NCBI GenBank assembly: GCA_018873245.2
Contig: JAEMBT020000005.1
Span: 3,830,001-3,894,000 of the forward strand
From: Archegozetes longisetosus
Lineage: Eukaryota > Arthropoda > Arachnida > Sarcoptiformes > Trhypochthoniidae
Reading direction: 5' to 3'
DNA length: 64,000 bases
Under the pieces are notes generated by a model. It was not told the origin of the DNA, ran no database searches, and saw nothing but the letters and a program-made list of their open reading frames with translations. The position numbers were made by a program, and so were the translations under genes. Within the stretch, counting starts at the first letter, position 1. The number at the start of each line of letters is the position of its first letter. Of this stretch, positions 1 to 10,229 are shown piece after piece.

Positions 1-56
1 ATTTATTACTAATAAATTGATGACATTAACAGTAACTGAATTATTAAAGTAAAAAA

Positions 57-356
57 ATGACTAAGTTGATGGAATGGTTGGGTCTTAGTGCCCTTTTTAT
101 ATCGTTTTGGATTCCAGTACTGTTAGGGTTGACTCCAATCACAGTCAGAGATGACTTAAAACTTCATGTTTGGTTAATTCCTGTCTATTTAGTCATCATA
201 TTTGGTTTTGTATCAGCTCTTATCGTCTTATATCGTGTGTTCACCTTCAATGATTGTCCTCACGCTTACGAAGAGTTGAAGAAGCAGATAATTGAAGCAA
301 AACGAGATCTCACTCAGAAAGGCATCAAATTTAATGATTCAAACGCTGATTCTTAA
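57..356 (+). CDS. DPM3: Dolichol-phosphate mannosyltransferase subunit 3
   Basis: This is a single-exon gene of 99 aa (human DPM3 has 92). DPM3 tethers the catalytic subunit DPM1 to the ER membrane; the complex makes dolichol-P-mannose for N-glycans, GPI anchors and O-mannosylation. The protein starts MTKLMEWL like vertebrate DPM3. It has two membrane segments (about residues 8-26 and 38-60), then the family motif YRVFTFNDC and a C-terminal cytosolic helix with ELKKQI and KRDLTQKGI, matching the DPM1-binding tail. The ATG follows an A-rich leader. The stop at 354-356 is followed by an AT-rich gap of under 250 bp before UQCC3. The family call is firm. The region upstream of the ATG is cut by the window edge. 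Confidence 0.93.
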   Translation: MTKLMEWLGLSALFISFWIPVLLGLTPITVRDDLKLHVWLIPVYLVIIFGFVSALIVLYRVFTFNDCPHAYEELKKQIIEAKRDLTQKGIKFNDSNADS

Positions 357-594
357 TTCAAATAATTTATTAATAACTGATTTTTTAAAAAATGCTTAAT
401 TTTCTATAATCAATAATGAATTTGTTATTTATAATTGAATAATTTTTTAAGCAAATAACTGTTGTAATTATTATAAAGTCCCCAAATAAAGCCTTGTGTT
501 TATTTCTTTCAAACCTCTTTAAAAGTTAAGTTTTGTTTACTACAAATCGTTTTGAAGCAGTCATTCTTTGAAACTAATTATAAGCAATCATTTG

Positions 595-908
595 ATGGCA
601 TTCGATGAACGATTACTTCGTATGACATTTATCACTATAGCTCTAGGTTTGGCTGCATTGGGTTTCGGTAGTTTTTTAATGCCATCAGAGGAGACTAAAA
701 AGAAAAAAATTGAGGTAAGTATTTAGATCAATTTATATATCATATTAATTACTTTTTCTACCCGTAGGACTTCTACAAAGATTCCAAATTTGGTCTTCGA
801 AATGATAATCAACCTAAGAAGCCCAAAACTAAAGACGAACTAATTATGGAAGTCATCAGAAATGCTGCTGAATCTAAAGAACCCATTTATAGACCTGGAT
901 CTAAATAA
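595..908 (+). CDS. UQCC3: Ubiquinol-cytochrome c reductase assembly factor 3-like
   Basis: Two exons, 595-714 and 768-908, with a 53-bp GT-AG intron, encode 86 aa. One membrane segment (about residues 9-30, RMTFITIALGLAALGFGSF) is followed by a charged tail with KDELIMEVIRNAAESKEPIYRPGSK at the end. Size, single N-terminal TM and the ELxxxxxxxAAESKE-type tail match UQCC3, an inner-mitochondrial-membrane protein that stabilises cytochrome b during complex III assembly. The exon lengths (120 and 141 nt) keep frame exactly. The protein is small, so the assignment rests on overall architecture and a short motif; another small mitochondrial membrane protein is possible but less likely. Confidence 0.72.
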
Positions 909-1620
909 GATTGAAAATTTTAATACAATATATTATTGTATATCATGTAATATAGTCTGATATTCACGTAAATTATAGTAGTTTTAAATTAAAACTTTGC
1001 AAATGATTTCGGTTTACATTTTTCAATAACTTCCAATTGAACCAAAAGTCTATTTCAAACAGTTTCAATTTATACAACTCTAACCGAAAACAACCAAACA
1101 ACCCATCTGTTTGCATTGCATTGAGCTAGCCTTGAATCTAACATTTATTAAACTCAATTTCATCTTAACATCCAATTCTTTCAAACATTTTACAAAACAA
1201 AAACCGAGACTTCAGTTTAAGGACAAAAACTGAACTGAATGCTAAGAGCATGCAATGAGCTTGAACTATGATTTGTACCTTGTTTTGAATCACCAGCTTT
1301 TCGTTAAAATTCAAAAATAAATTAATTACTTTCAATAGCTATAAAGCTTAATCTTAAGTGGCTCTTCCTCCGAGATCTATTTGAAAACCAATCATAGGTT
1401 TGATTCCAAGGGCATTATCTTTTACTTGAAAAGTCAATCAAAGCTATCGAACAAGATCTCAAAGTATATTATCAATATGTTCATTAGGTGCAGGCACGCT
1501 CTTGAAAACAAGTGTAAAAACAAATTCTTTTCTCAAATATAAAATTATCAAAATTAAAGTAAAAATATCAAAACTTCTTAAGTAGTTCTACGCTTAACGA
1601 TTTGGAAAATATCATATAAG
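909..1620. other. Intergenic, UQCC3 to AMDHD1
   Basis: AT-rich sequence with no open frame of note and no repeat that I can support. It must contain the 3' end of UQCC3 and the promoter and leader of AMDHD1. No TATA box close to a plausible start stands out. Confidence 0.6.
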
Positions 1621-4600
1621 ATGTGTTCTTCAGCTAAATTGATCATAGAAAATTGTGAACAGATAGTTCAAGTCTGTTCAAAAGGTGAAAAATTCAAGAA
1701 AGGTAGAGATCAGAACCAAATAGCAATATTGCAAAGAAAGAATGGTATCGGATGTAGCATGGTCATCGGATTCGATGGCCTCATTCTTGACATTGGATAT
1801 GACGATGAAATTGGATTTCAATACAGTGAAGTCAGCGAAGTCATTAACGGAGCCGGTTGTTCTATAATTCCAGGTCTAATTGATTGCCACAATCATCCCG
1901 TATGGGCTGGAGATCGAGTCTTCGAGTTTGATGCCAAAACTGGAGGTACTTCTTATCTTGAGTTACACGAGAAGGGCGGAGGAATACATTATACCGTATC
2001 ACAAACTAAATTAGCTTCTGAAGATGAACTCTTAAGATTATTCCAGCTCAGACTTAAAGATGTGATGTCATGTGGCACTACTTTAGTCGAGTGTAAAACA
2101 GGTTACGGATTGGATCTCCAAACAGAAATCAAATTACTTAATGTGATTGAAACAGCAAAACAGTCGACTCCTCTAGATTTAGTCACCACGTTCCTTGGCG
2201 CACATGCTGTCCCGAGGTAGTCCTCTTTAAGGAATTTGTTTTTGATTTTAAATTATTGTATCTTTTAGAGTTTCGGAGAACCATATAAGTTATATTAAGC
2301 TTTTATTTTTTCAGAGAATAATAAATTTATTTGTTGAAAAAGTAATGATAACTTTTTCCTACATATCAATGCGTTAGTCTCTGAGTAGCCTATCTTCAAA
2401 GCTTAGAAAACTTAAAGGACTTATAGAAAAGTTTAAGAAAAAGTTGAAACCGTTAGGTCTAAAATTTAGTCATTATAACCAAATTTTTCTAATGCTGCTT
2501 ATCTTTAACCTTTTAACAATAATAACTCGTTTTCATAAAAACGAGTGAAAAACTTTTTAGATATTCAAAAGCTATTAAAACACATACCAAAAACTAAATC
2601 TAAATTTTATGAAACTCTATATTCTTTAGATACAGCAACTGTTTCTAAAACGCAACAATTTTTACACCTAGTTTTTGAAAAATCTAATAAAAGACAGCCA
2701 AATGTAACCAAAAAAAGAAAATCAAATCATAAAAGTAGTTCAAACAAATCGTCAAATTAATCATATTGAAAATTGTATAAAAATATTTTTATAAAGTAAA
2801 TTATAAAATGTTTGTGTATTAAGAACTTTTCATTTTGTTTGCTATAAAAATAAATCTTATTCGAAATATAATAAATTCTTTCCGTTAGAGTTTTAACAAG
2901 TCAATGAATCTGATTTGTTGATAAGTATGATTTACGAATGAGTAATTAGTTTAAAAAGTATTTAACAATAAGCATTACTAATCAATCAAAGACTATACAA
3001 CTGATCATTTCATTATTAATCATAAGGAAAGTTTTGTATTAGTTAAGCCCTTTATGGATTTTAGTAGAGTAACAGAGGCTACTCAGAGACTAACGCATTG
3101 ATATTTATTTAAACTTTTTCTACTTAAACGAAACTAGTGTTATTCAAAGCAATTTGTCGCTTCAGAATGACAATCTTTTGAAATACTTTTTACTAAACTT
3201 GTTTTTAAAGAGGTATGTCATCAGAACAAGGCGTTCAATCAGTTATTGAGATGATGCGAGAAATTGGAAAAAAACAAAAATCATAAGATAGAGTTCGTCG
3301 ATGTTTTCTGTGAGAAAGGTATTACTCTTGCATTCTTATATTCTTATAAATATATTGATGTTAAGTTTATAATAGAAGATACTCTAGATATGGCTGCTTT
3401 GATAAACTTACGATCTTTTATTCTTTTAACTAATTGTTAGTTTCGCCTTTAGTTTTTGTCAATAAATTGTAAATTAAAACATAATGAATTAATATCTTAC
3501 CCCTATCGAAGTTTAAGTTCCTTAAGCAAGTTAACTCAATCGAGTCATAACACCAACATTGCTTAAACAATGGGTACAGCTATTGATTAAACCACTTTTT
3601 AGTCTTAGAAACACAAATTAAAATCTAAAACTTACAGAAGAATAGAATCAAAATAAAAATTATAGAAATTTACCGTTAAATCAAATAACTTTGATCCATA
3701 TATCTGTTTCCATCAGCTTTATTAGACAAATTGTCAAAGTTTTGGTCAACTTGAATAACTGTAAATTCATAAATCATAGATTAGATTTTACTTAATCGAA
3801 TCATTAGATAACTTCTGCAAAGCTCTAAATTTGAGAAATTTATCAGACTTTTAAGTGATACTTTTGCAAACTCTGAAGGTATTTACGATGTGGAACAAAG
3901 TATGAAAATTTTGTCGTCTGGAAAAGAGCTTCTTAACGCGGAGCCAGCATTTCATGGTGAAGAACTCAATCAATTGGGCTCAGCTGAAATGGCAGCTTTA
4001 GTAAAGGCTAGGTCAGTCAGTCATTTAGAATACATAAGTGAAGATGGAATCAAAGCCTTGTCTGATAATGGAATCGTTGCCATCATATGTCCAACGACTT
4101 TATACTTAATGAAGTTACAATCACCGCCAGTTAGAAGAATGATCGAACAAAACGTATTGGTAGCGGTCGCATCAGATTTCAATCCGAATGCTATGTGTAT
4201 AATTATTTTATTCACTTCAATCAAATATATCTGTTTCTCAAAAGCTAGTGCTCGCTAATACTTGCAGTAATACTACCTCGCATTGCTATCCTAAAACCCA
4301 AGCTTTTATTTTTCTTCAACTATAAACTTAATTTTCTCTATTTACTAAATCCCCTTTTCTGATTGAGTGAATTTTTTCTTTTCTAAAGGTTATTCTCTTC
4401 CAATGGCAATGAATATAGCAGTCGTCAAATGTGGCATGACTTTAAACGAATCTTTAGCAGCTGTCACAATCAATGCCGCGTTTGCGCTGAATCGGTCACA
4501 AACTCACGGATCTCTTGAAATAGGAAAGTATGCTGACTGCGTTGTCGTCAACTCGCCCGATTGGAGACATATCGTATATGAATTTGGAGATACAAGAAAT

Positions 4601-4642
4601 TTAATCAAACATGTTATCAAAAAAGGATCTATTGTTGTATGA
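1621..4642 (+). CDS. AMDHD1: Imidazolonepropionase (amidohydrolase domain-containing 1)
   Basis: Four exons (1621-2216, 3211-3318, 3879-4196, 4389-4642) encode about 424 aa, against 426 in human. The enzyme hydrolyses 4-imidazolone-5-propanoate to formiminoglutamate in histidine breakdown. Metal-site residues are visible: the HxH of DCHNHPVW (His90, His92), FHGEEL and SHLEY in exon 3, and the Asp of ASDFNPN. The C-terminus has THGSLEIGKYADCVVV, typical of the amidohydrolase composite domain. Introns are GT-AG. Exon 2 changes frame in its middle: reading through an A7 run at 3268-3274 leads to a stop, while the conserved VDVFCEKG continues in the next frame. Dropping one base gives 1275 coding nt, exactly 425 codons. 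I take this as an assembly indel, since the rest of the gene is well conserved. Intron 1 carries a MITE-like element. Confidence 0.93.
2363..3104. mobile_element. Non-autonomous DNA transposon (MITE-like) in AMDHD1 intron 1
   Basis: A perfect 29-bp inverted repeat joins 2363-2391 and 3076-3104 (inner part GTTAGTCTCTGAGTAGCC), enclosing about 740 bp. The outermost four bases read ATAT at both ends, which is self-complementary, so they could be either target duplication or part of the repeat. The interior is AT-rich and holds a Lys/Ser-rich open stretch at 2545-2760 (71 codons, non-ATG start) with no family motif that I recognise. It also holds a short palindrome around 2526-2548 (ACTCGTTTT...AAAACGAGT). 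No transposase is seen. The superfamily is not determined. Perfect termini suggest a fairly recent insertion. Confidence 0.75.
3319..3878. other. AMDHD1 intron 2
   Basis: A 560-bp GT-AG intron, AT-rich, with no gene or clear repeat. Confidence 0.7.
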
Positions 4643-5324
4643 ACTCGTTCTGAATAAGTTAATAGAAACCTAATGTCAAATAAAAAGAATACCAACTTTT
4701 CTGTAAATGAGAATTGATGCCAACAATTTTTGACTGAATTCAACTGAGTATTTGGATTGAATATGAATACAAACTGTTTTTGATTGTTGTAGATTTACTT
4801 TTGAAATAGGCAAGAATGCAAAGTTTAACGCACCTGTATTCTAGAGTGTGAAACACATGCACAAGTGCTTCAAATTACTATCAATTATTGTATAATTAAT
4901 ATCATTGGAACTCACGTTTGGGAAAGCTTCAGCCCAAACTCTCCCGGCCACTCAAATAGTACTGATCATAAGTGGATTTAACTGCAGCATAGTTTGCACA
5001 TGGGTTTAGTTTAGGTTAGAGTTTGAATTCTGTTAAATTAAGCTACCTCCAAGCATCAGATAGGGGATTTTAACAGGGCACTGTCGGGGAGCTAAATTTG
5101 CAGTTAAAGTTTGTAAGTCAAAAGTTGTAAATCAATTTTGACATTAGTTCACTTCTACTCATGATAAGTTGACTATTACGAGTTTAACTAAATTCGAAAT
5201 ACTTGGATGTCAGCTTCTTTTACAACAACACAAGAAGCTATTTAGTTCTAATAACATCCATTCATAAGCAATACATCAAATTTCTTAATCATTTGTTACT
5301 TTTATTAAACTCTGCTTAATTTGC
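4643..5324. other. Intergenic, AMDHD1 3' flank
   Basis: No gene seen. It includes the 3' UTR of AMDHD1 and unassigned AT-rich sequence up to the TTAA that starts the Fanzor relic. Confidence 0.6.
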
Positions 5325-5525
5325 TTAACCCTTTAAAGACCAATGTTACCAATTGGTAACAATAATTCGTTATCAAAAAGTTATGAATTACAATGTTTTA
5401 ACTGATAAGACTTGTAAAGAGACATGAAAATCCACGAAATTAATTTTTTAAAATGTCTGATTATTATTAGTCTTGTAATACTTATGGCCACAAACGTATT
5501 TTCAACTTAAACTGTACATAACTAC
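5325..5525 (+). mobile_element. 5' relic of a Fanzor-bearing TTAA element
   Basis: The stretch begins TTAACCCTTTAAAGACC, close to the left end of the Fanzor element at 8231. It then follows that element's leader closely (TTATCAAAAAGTTAT, CACGAAATTAATT) into the first codons of the protein: MSDYY, a stop, SCNTYGHKR. The intact copy reads MSDYCKSCNNYGHKR at the same place. Similarity fades near 5525 and no right end is found before the hAT element. It is a truncated, older copy in the same orientation, 2.9 kb upstream. It keeps an 18-bp perfect palindrome (TGTTACCAATTGGTAACA, 5344-5361) that is eroded in the fuller copy. Confidence 0.85.
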
Positions 5526-5951
5526 TGTTTTCTGTTGTTTAAAAAATAATTGTTGGCGACACTCTCGAACAGGCAACACACTTTCACCAGATCTAGATCT
5601 AAGGTTTTTAATACCAAACCTAATACAAGCTTTTATGCTAACACTTTCAATAAACAGATAGCTATCGGATTATATCTGAATCAATACACGTTTGAGACAA
5701 ATGCTGAAAACAGAAATCGATGATAGGTCAAAATGACAGGCAGTCAATAGATTTTATTGGTTCGAGACATTTAATGCAATTGTTTCTAACTTGGCTTAAG
5801 CAGGCAAAAAGTTGTTGCGTCCAGTATACTGCTATTTTGCTATTATAATCAATCATTTAAGTATGCTTTCAGTCAAAAACTGCAATTCAACTCATTCGTT
5901 GTTTGAGTGTGTTTTAAGTCAGAAGTTTGGAGGAGTCGATAGACATTAAGT
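5526..5951. other. Gap between Fanzor relic and hAT element
   Basis: No gene and no recognisable remainder of the Fanzor relic. It ends at the 8-bp hAT target duplication (5952-5959). Confidence 0.6.
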
Positions 5952-7907
5952 CTCATAATCAGGGCTGGGTTTTTCTGTGATTCACCGATTTTTTCCTTTA
6001 GTAAAACGTTAATCTAAACCTCATATATGTTTGATATGAACATTGAATAACCTAAATATTAATTTTCGAGTCACCGAAAATCACCGAAAAACTAATTCTT
6101 GCACTGAAATCACCGAAACTTTGTTTTTGCACCGATAAAGTGTAATTTAAAGATTAAAATACAAGGAATGCAATATCTTTTTCAATAAAAGTTTTACCTT
6201 GAACTTTATCCACTAAAGATTAAATTTTCTTTGTAAAAACTAATCCTTTAAGTCAAACAATTCAATTGATAAACTCTTGGGAATCAAAACTGAAAAATTT
6301 TCACTCTTATTTATTTACTAATTCATTTGAAATTTTTCATTTAACAATAAAACTACTGAAGTCAAAATGTCCATTAATCAAGTGTTGAAAAAATATCCAG
6401 AGTTTTCCATAATTAAGGATTCAAAAGGAAGAAATTTGAAACTTTTTTGTAATTTTTGTGAAAAAAGTGTGTTTTATGATTCAAAACATGGGGCCAGTCG
6501 AGTGAAAGATCACATCAGCAGTAAAAAACATAAGGATAAATCAAGATTGGGCTTTAAGAAACAAACTCAAATCCAGGATTCATTCACGAAAGCATCAGAT
6601 TTAGCAGATCGAGAAAAATGTTTTAATTATAATCTTACGAAATGGTTTATGGAAGTGGATATACCTTTAGCTAAGCTTGATTTACCTGCAACTCAAAAGT
6701 TTTTCAAGAGAGAAATGGATGTAATGGTCCAAAATAGATCAACTTTAAGAAGAAAATATGTGCCTCAAGTTTATCAAGATACGCTTGAATTAATTAGATC
6801 TAAGGTTGGTGAAAATTCAATTTATTTAATAATTGATGAAACTACTGACAAACAACAACGCTATGTTTTTAATGCTCTTGTTGGGATTTTAAATGGAGAA
6901 AAGTCTAAGCCTATGTTGGTTGCTGTCAGATATTTAGATGAGACCAATAATGTTACAGTTTCGCAAACTTTTAATGATATTTGTTAGGGGGAATTAATTT
7001 GGAAGGGGACTATTCACTACAATCGACTAAAATTAATAATCTCTGATCAAGCAACATACATGTTAAAAGCGGTATCAAATTTAAAAAATACTTATCCTAA
7101 CTTAAAACATGTAACATGTTTGGCACATTGTCTTCATCGAGTTTCAGAAGTGATTCGTTTGGAAAACATAGATATAAATCAATTGATTTCTGAGACTAAA
7201 TCTATTTTATCAAAGGCTCCCATTAGAAAACAATACTTCAAGAAATTAACTGGTATAAGTCCGCCACCAAAAGTAGTTACCACTCGTTGGGGTACTTGGT
7301 TTGACGCTGTGTTTTATTACATCGAAAACTTTGATAAAGTTCACGAATTCATAAAAAGCTTGAAAGACAAAAGTGAATCGATTAAAAATGCCAAAAATTA
7401 TTTGAAGATTCGGGATTAAAAGGAAACTAATTGAGCTTAACGAATATAGATTTCTTACTCAAGCTTTAATAGATATTCAAACTGATGGTTTGAAATTAAC
7501 CGATCAATTTGAAATACTAAATGAAGTGGCCAATAGATTATCTGGTGCAGCACTTGATAAATTTAATAAGTCATTAAGTAAAAATCCAGATTTGAAAGAA
7601 ATTCAAAACATTGATACTCCTTTTCAATTGTTATTAGAGTTTAAATATGCACCTCTTGTATCTGTTTCAGTTGAAAGATCTTTTTCAATGTATAAATCCT
7701 TATTAAGAGATAACAGAATGAGTTTTACTGAAGAAAATATTGAGAAAATGCTAATTGTAAATTATAATAGCTTTTTACATGAATAAAATACTAAAAAGTG
7801 GTTATACAAAACACCGAAATTTGCACTGACTTTTTAAAATATTTGCACCGAAAATTGCACCGATTTTCGTGAGAAATTTCACAGAAAAAACCAGCCCTGC
7901 TCATAAT
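5952..7907 (+). mobile_element. hAT-family DNA transposon with 8-bp target duplication
   Basis: The element proper is 5960-7899 (1940 bp). Its ends are inverted copies, CAGGGCTGGGTTTTTCTGTGA on the left and, reverse-complemented, CAGGGCTGGTTTTTTCTGTGA on the right (one mismatch in 21). They are flanked by CTCATAAT at 5952-5959 and again at 7900-7907, an 8-bp duplication as expected for hAT. Several CACCGA hexamers sit just inside both ends, all in the same orientation. A single decayed transposase gene fills the middle. Perfect flanking duplications and near-perfect ends point to a fairly young insertion. Confidence 0.95.
6367..7786 (+). pseudogene. hAT transposase, inactivated
   Basis: The coding region starts at ATG 6367. 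Parts in order: a BED-type zinc finger (CNFC followed by a spaced H and H, about residues 28-58), the RNase H-like catalytic core with IIDETTDKQ and later SDQATYM, a CLAHCLHR motif, and the hAT C-terminal dimerisation region (APLVSVSVERSFSMYKSLL). The frame is interrupted by one in-frame TAG at 6985-6987; the same frame continues to 7417. A one-base shift near 7415-7425 then moves the rest to another frame, ending at 7786. Spacing fits a short hAT transposase of about 470 residues. With two breaks it is probably inactive, unless one is a sequencing error of the kind seen elsewhere in the window. Confidence 0.9.
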
Positions 7908-8230
7908 AATTGTTGTAAAAAATCATTAGTTAATGTATAAATGTAATACTTATATTAGTTATAGTTCGTGTCAAAACAGTGGTGGTTAAAAACTTTGTAT
8001 TTAGTTGTAAACAAATTTTTAAACTTATTGAAATTCTCAAAAACTTTGGATTATAACTCGAAATTTTATACTTCTGTTGTGTTATCTTAAAGATTTAATC
8101 TTTGTGTATATATTTTGTAAATTTAATTAATCTGTTGGTTCTGTTCCAAGAAATATTTGAGTGAATTTTTCAATCAACAGCCACTTTGTGACACGAGTTA
8201 TATATGTTCAGCAATAATGTAAGTCCTTTT
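7908..8230. other. Gap between hAT and Fanzor elements
   Basis: AT-rich sequence with no gene or repeat that I can support. It ends in a T-rich run just before the TTAA of the next element. Confidence 0.6.
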
Positions 8231-8352
8231 TTAACCTTTTAAAGACCGATGCTAACCATTGTTATCAAAAAGTTATAAATTAGAGTGATTTAATTGATAA
8301 GATTTATAATAAAAATACATAAAAATCCTCGAAATTAATTACTTATTTAAAA

Positions 8353-10148
8353 ATGTCTGATTATTGTAAGTCTTGTAATAATTATGGCCACAAACGTCGC
8401 TCCAGCAAAAAATGTAAGAATTATATGCCACCTCTGAAGCGACGAATGAATAATATTAACTTTAAAACTGAAACATTCACTATTAAATGTGGTCTAAATA
8501 AATTTGCGAAGAAAAATGAAAATTTAATTTCAAAAATTAATGAAGACGTTCTAGAAATTTCTTCATTAATGATTGAAGTATCGCTATTATTTAATTTTCA
8601 TTATTGCAAATTGCTTCAGTCTGAATCAAATATTAATAAAAGACCAAATTTTTTGAACTTTTTCTATCAGTTGAAAGGAAAAAATCAATTAGATAAAGAG
8701 TTTAAAAAGTTACGATTAGTTAAGGATAAAATCTATGATGGGAAATACCGAACTTATTTGATTCAGAATGCTGCAACGATCTTTGAAACAAATGTTAAGA
8801 ACAATATTATAATTCACATGTATCCAAGGGTTAAAAGATATTTTAAACTTAAATTTCCTAATATTGATAAAAAGATTTTGTATCAAATATTGAAACACCT
8901 GTTCGAGAAACGCGCCTCTGAAGAATCTATTCCAAACGAATATCTAAAAGCATCTAGAACTGAGTTTAGGTTGTCTAACGAATTTTCATTCGTTGAACTC
9001 GAAACATCTTGGTGGAAATATATTAACTTTCTATTTAAATTGCAAACTTATTTTAATAATTTTCGAGATTTAGAAAAAGCAGAAGGAATGCAAAGAGTAA
9101 AATCATTTAATTTGTTTCCGATATTTAGCTTTGGCAGAAAGCATATACTCTATACAACTGATGCTTTCAGAGAATTGTTAGCATCATTACATTTAATTGA
9201 AAATAAATATGACAGAAATCCTAAAAATTTTAGAGATAATGCCAAAGCATATTGGTCTGAATATTTTAAGATAAGTAAATTTGAAAATCTTAAAAACAAT
9301 GTTAGCTTTGCAGCATCATTCTCTACAGACGGAATTAATGTTTCAATTCACATGACCAGAAAAATCAGAGAAAGTTCAAAACCAAAAGATGTTTTGAGTC
9401 AATTAAAATATAGTATAATTAATAATGAGTTTTCTAGTTTTGTTGGAATAGATCCAGGCGCTCGATATATGTTCGGTATGGTAAAAGACGAAAAGAATCA
9501 TTTATATAAAAGTTCGAGTTACAGATATGATACCAAAGAGTTTCACAGAAAAAAGCGTTTGAAAAAATGACTGGAGATGTTTTGTCCGAGGTTGTAAAAG
9601 AAAGGGAAAAGATTGAAAAATTTCAAAACATTGTTATTAGCAGGAAGTATGACTATTTAGAATACACAAAATTACAATTAAAATTTTTTGATAAACTACA
9701 GAACGCTTTTACCAGAAAAACTGTATCACGATTGAAATGGGATAGACAAATTAATGCACAGAAGGTTTTAGATAAGAAATCAAACGAGATTGCAAAAACA
9801 AATGATGGAAAGAAAACATTTATAGCCTATGGAAATGGAAAAATTCAACCCTTTATTAAAGGCTACTGTAAAACACCATTAAAAAAGTTGTATTTATCCT
9901 TAAGACGGAACAAAAACTGTGTCGTTCACTTAACAGACGAATTTAGAACAACAAAGTTATGTTCAAATTGCCATCAACAGTGTAATACATCTGAATCACC
10001 ACATCGTTTTCAATTTTGTCCAAATTGCAAAAAAGTGTGGAATCGCGATGTAAACGCAGCAAGAAACATTTTATATAAAGCTAAATATTTTGTACAAAAC
10101 TTGTCTAACCCAAAGTGTTTCTCAAGGGAAAGTCAACATTTTTGTTGA
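8353..10148 (+). CDS. Fanzor (eukaryotic TnpB-like RNA-guided nuclease), frame split once
   Basis: Fanzor proteins are eukaryotic TnpB homologues; characterised members are RNA-guided DNA endonucleases. The N-terminus has a Cys/His knuckle, CKSC then GH then C (residues 5-22). The central part is a long helical, Lys-rich region. RuvC-I is VGIDPGARYMFG with Asp367 (codon at 9451). After the frame change come AYGNGK (near 9829), the glutamate of DEFRTTK (codon at 9939), a four-Cys zinc finger (CSNC and CPNC, 9960-10029) and RuvC-III NRDVNAARN (Asp codon at 10047). All three acids are present, with the Glu in the displaced Fanzor position. The first frame ends at TGA 9568-9570 right after an A6 run (9562-9567), and the second opens at the overlapping ATG 9567. 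One extra A would give 599 codons. It may be an assembly error (favoured), a real mutation, or slippage. Confidence 0.92.
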
Positions 10149-10225
10149 TTGCTCCCCCATTGGAAGGTTATCTAATTTGGTACCTTTTGTAATCTTTATT
10201 GATCACAAAATCGGTCTTTAAAAGG
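10149..10225 (+). ncRNA. Candidate guide-RNA scaffold at the right end of the Fanzor element
   Basis: In TnpB and Fanzor systems the guide RNA scaffold is read from the 3' end of the element, with the guide taken from the flank beyond it. Here 77 bp lie between the stop and the right terminus. They contain a small stem (AAGGT ... ACCTT) and the right inverted repeat itself, which could fold. Position is the only strong argument; no transcript is shown. Confidence 0.35.
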
Positions 10226-10229
10226 TTAA

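Larger units (their letters stand above)
8231..10229 (+). mobile_element. Fanzor-carrying TTAA element (piggyBac-like ends)
   Basis: TTAA at 8231-8234 and 10226-10229 flank a perfect 16-bp inverted repeat, CCTTTTAAAGACCGAT at 8235-8250 and its reverse complement at 10210-10225. TTAA duplications with CCY-type ends are the hallmark of piggyBac-superfamily elements; I infer the superfamily from this alone. The only gene inside is a Fanzor (8353-10148). There is no DDE transposase, so movement would need one supplied from elsewhere in the genome. Leader 103 bp, trailer 77 bp before the right repeat. The perfect ends suggest recent insertion. Confidence 0.9.
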
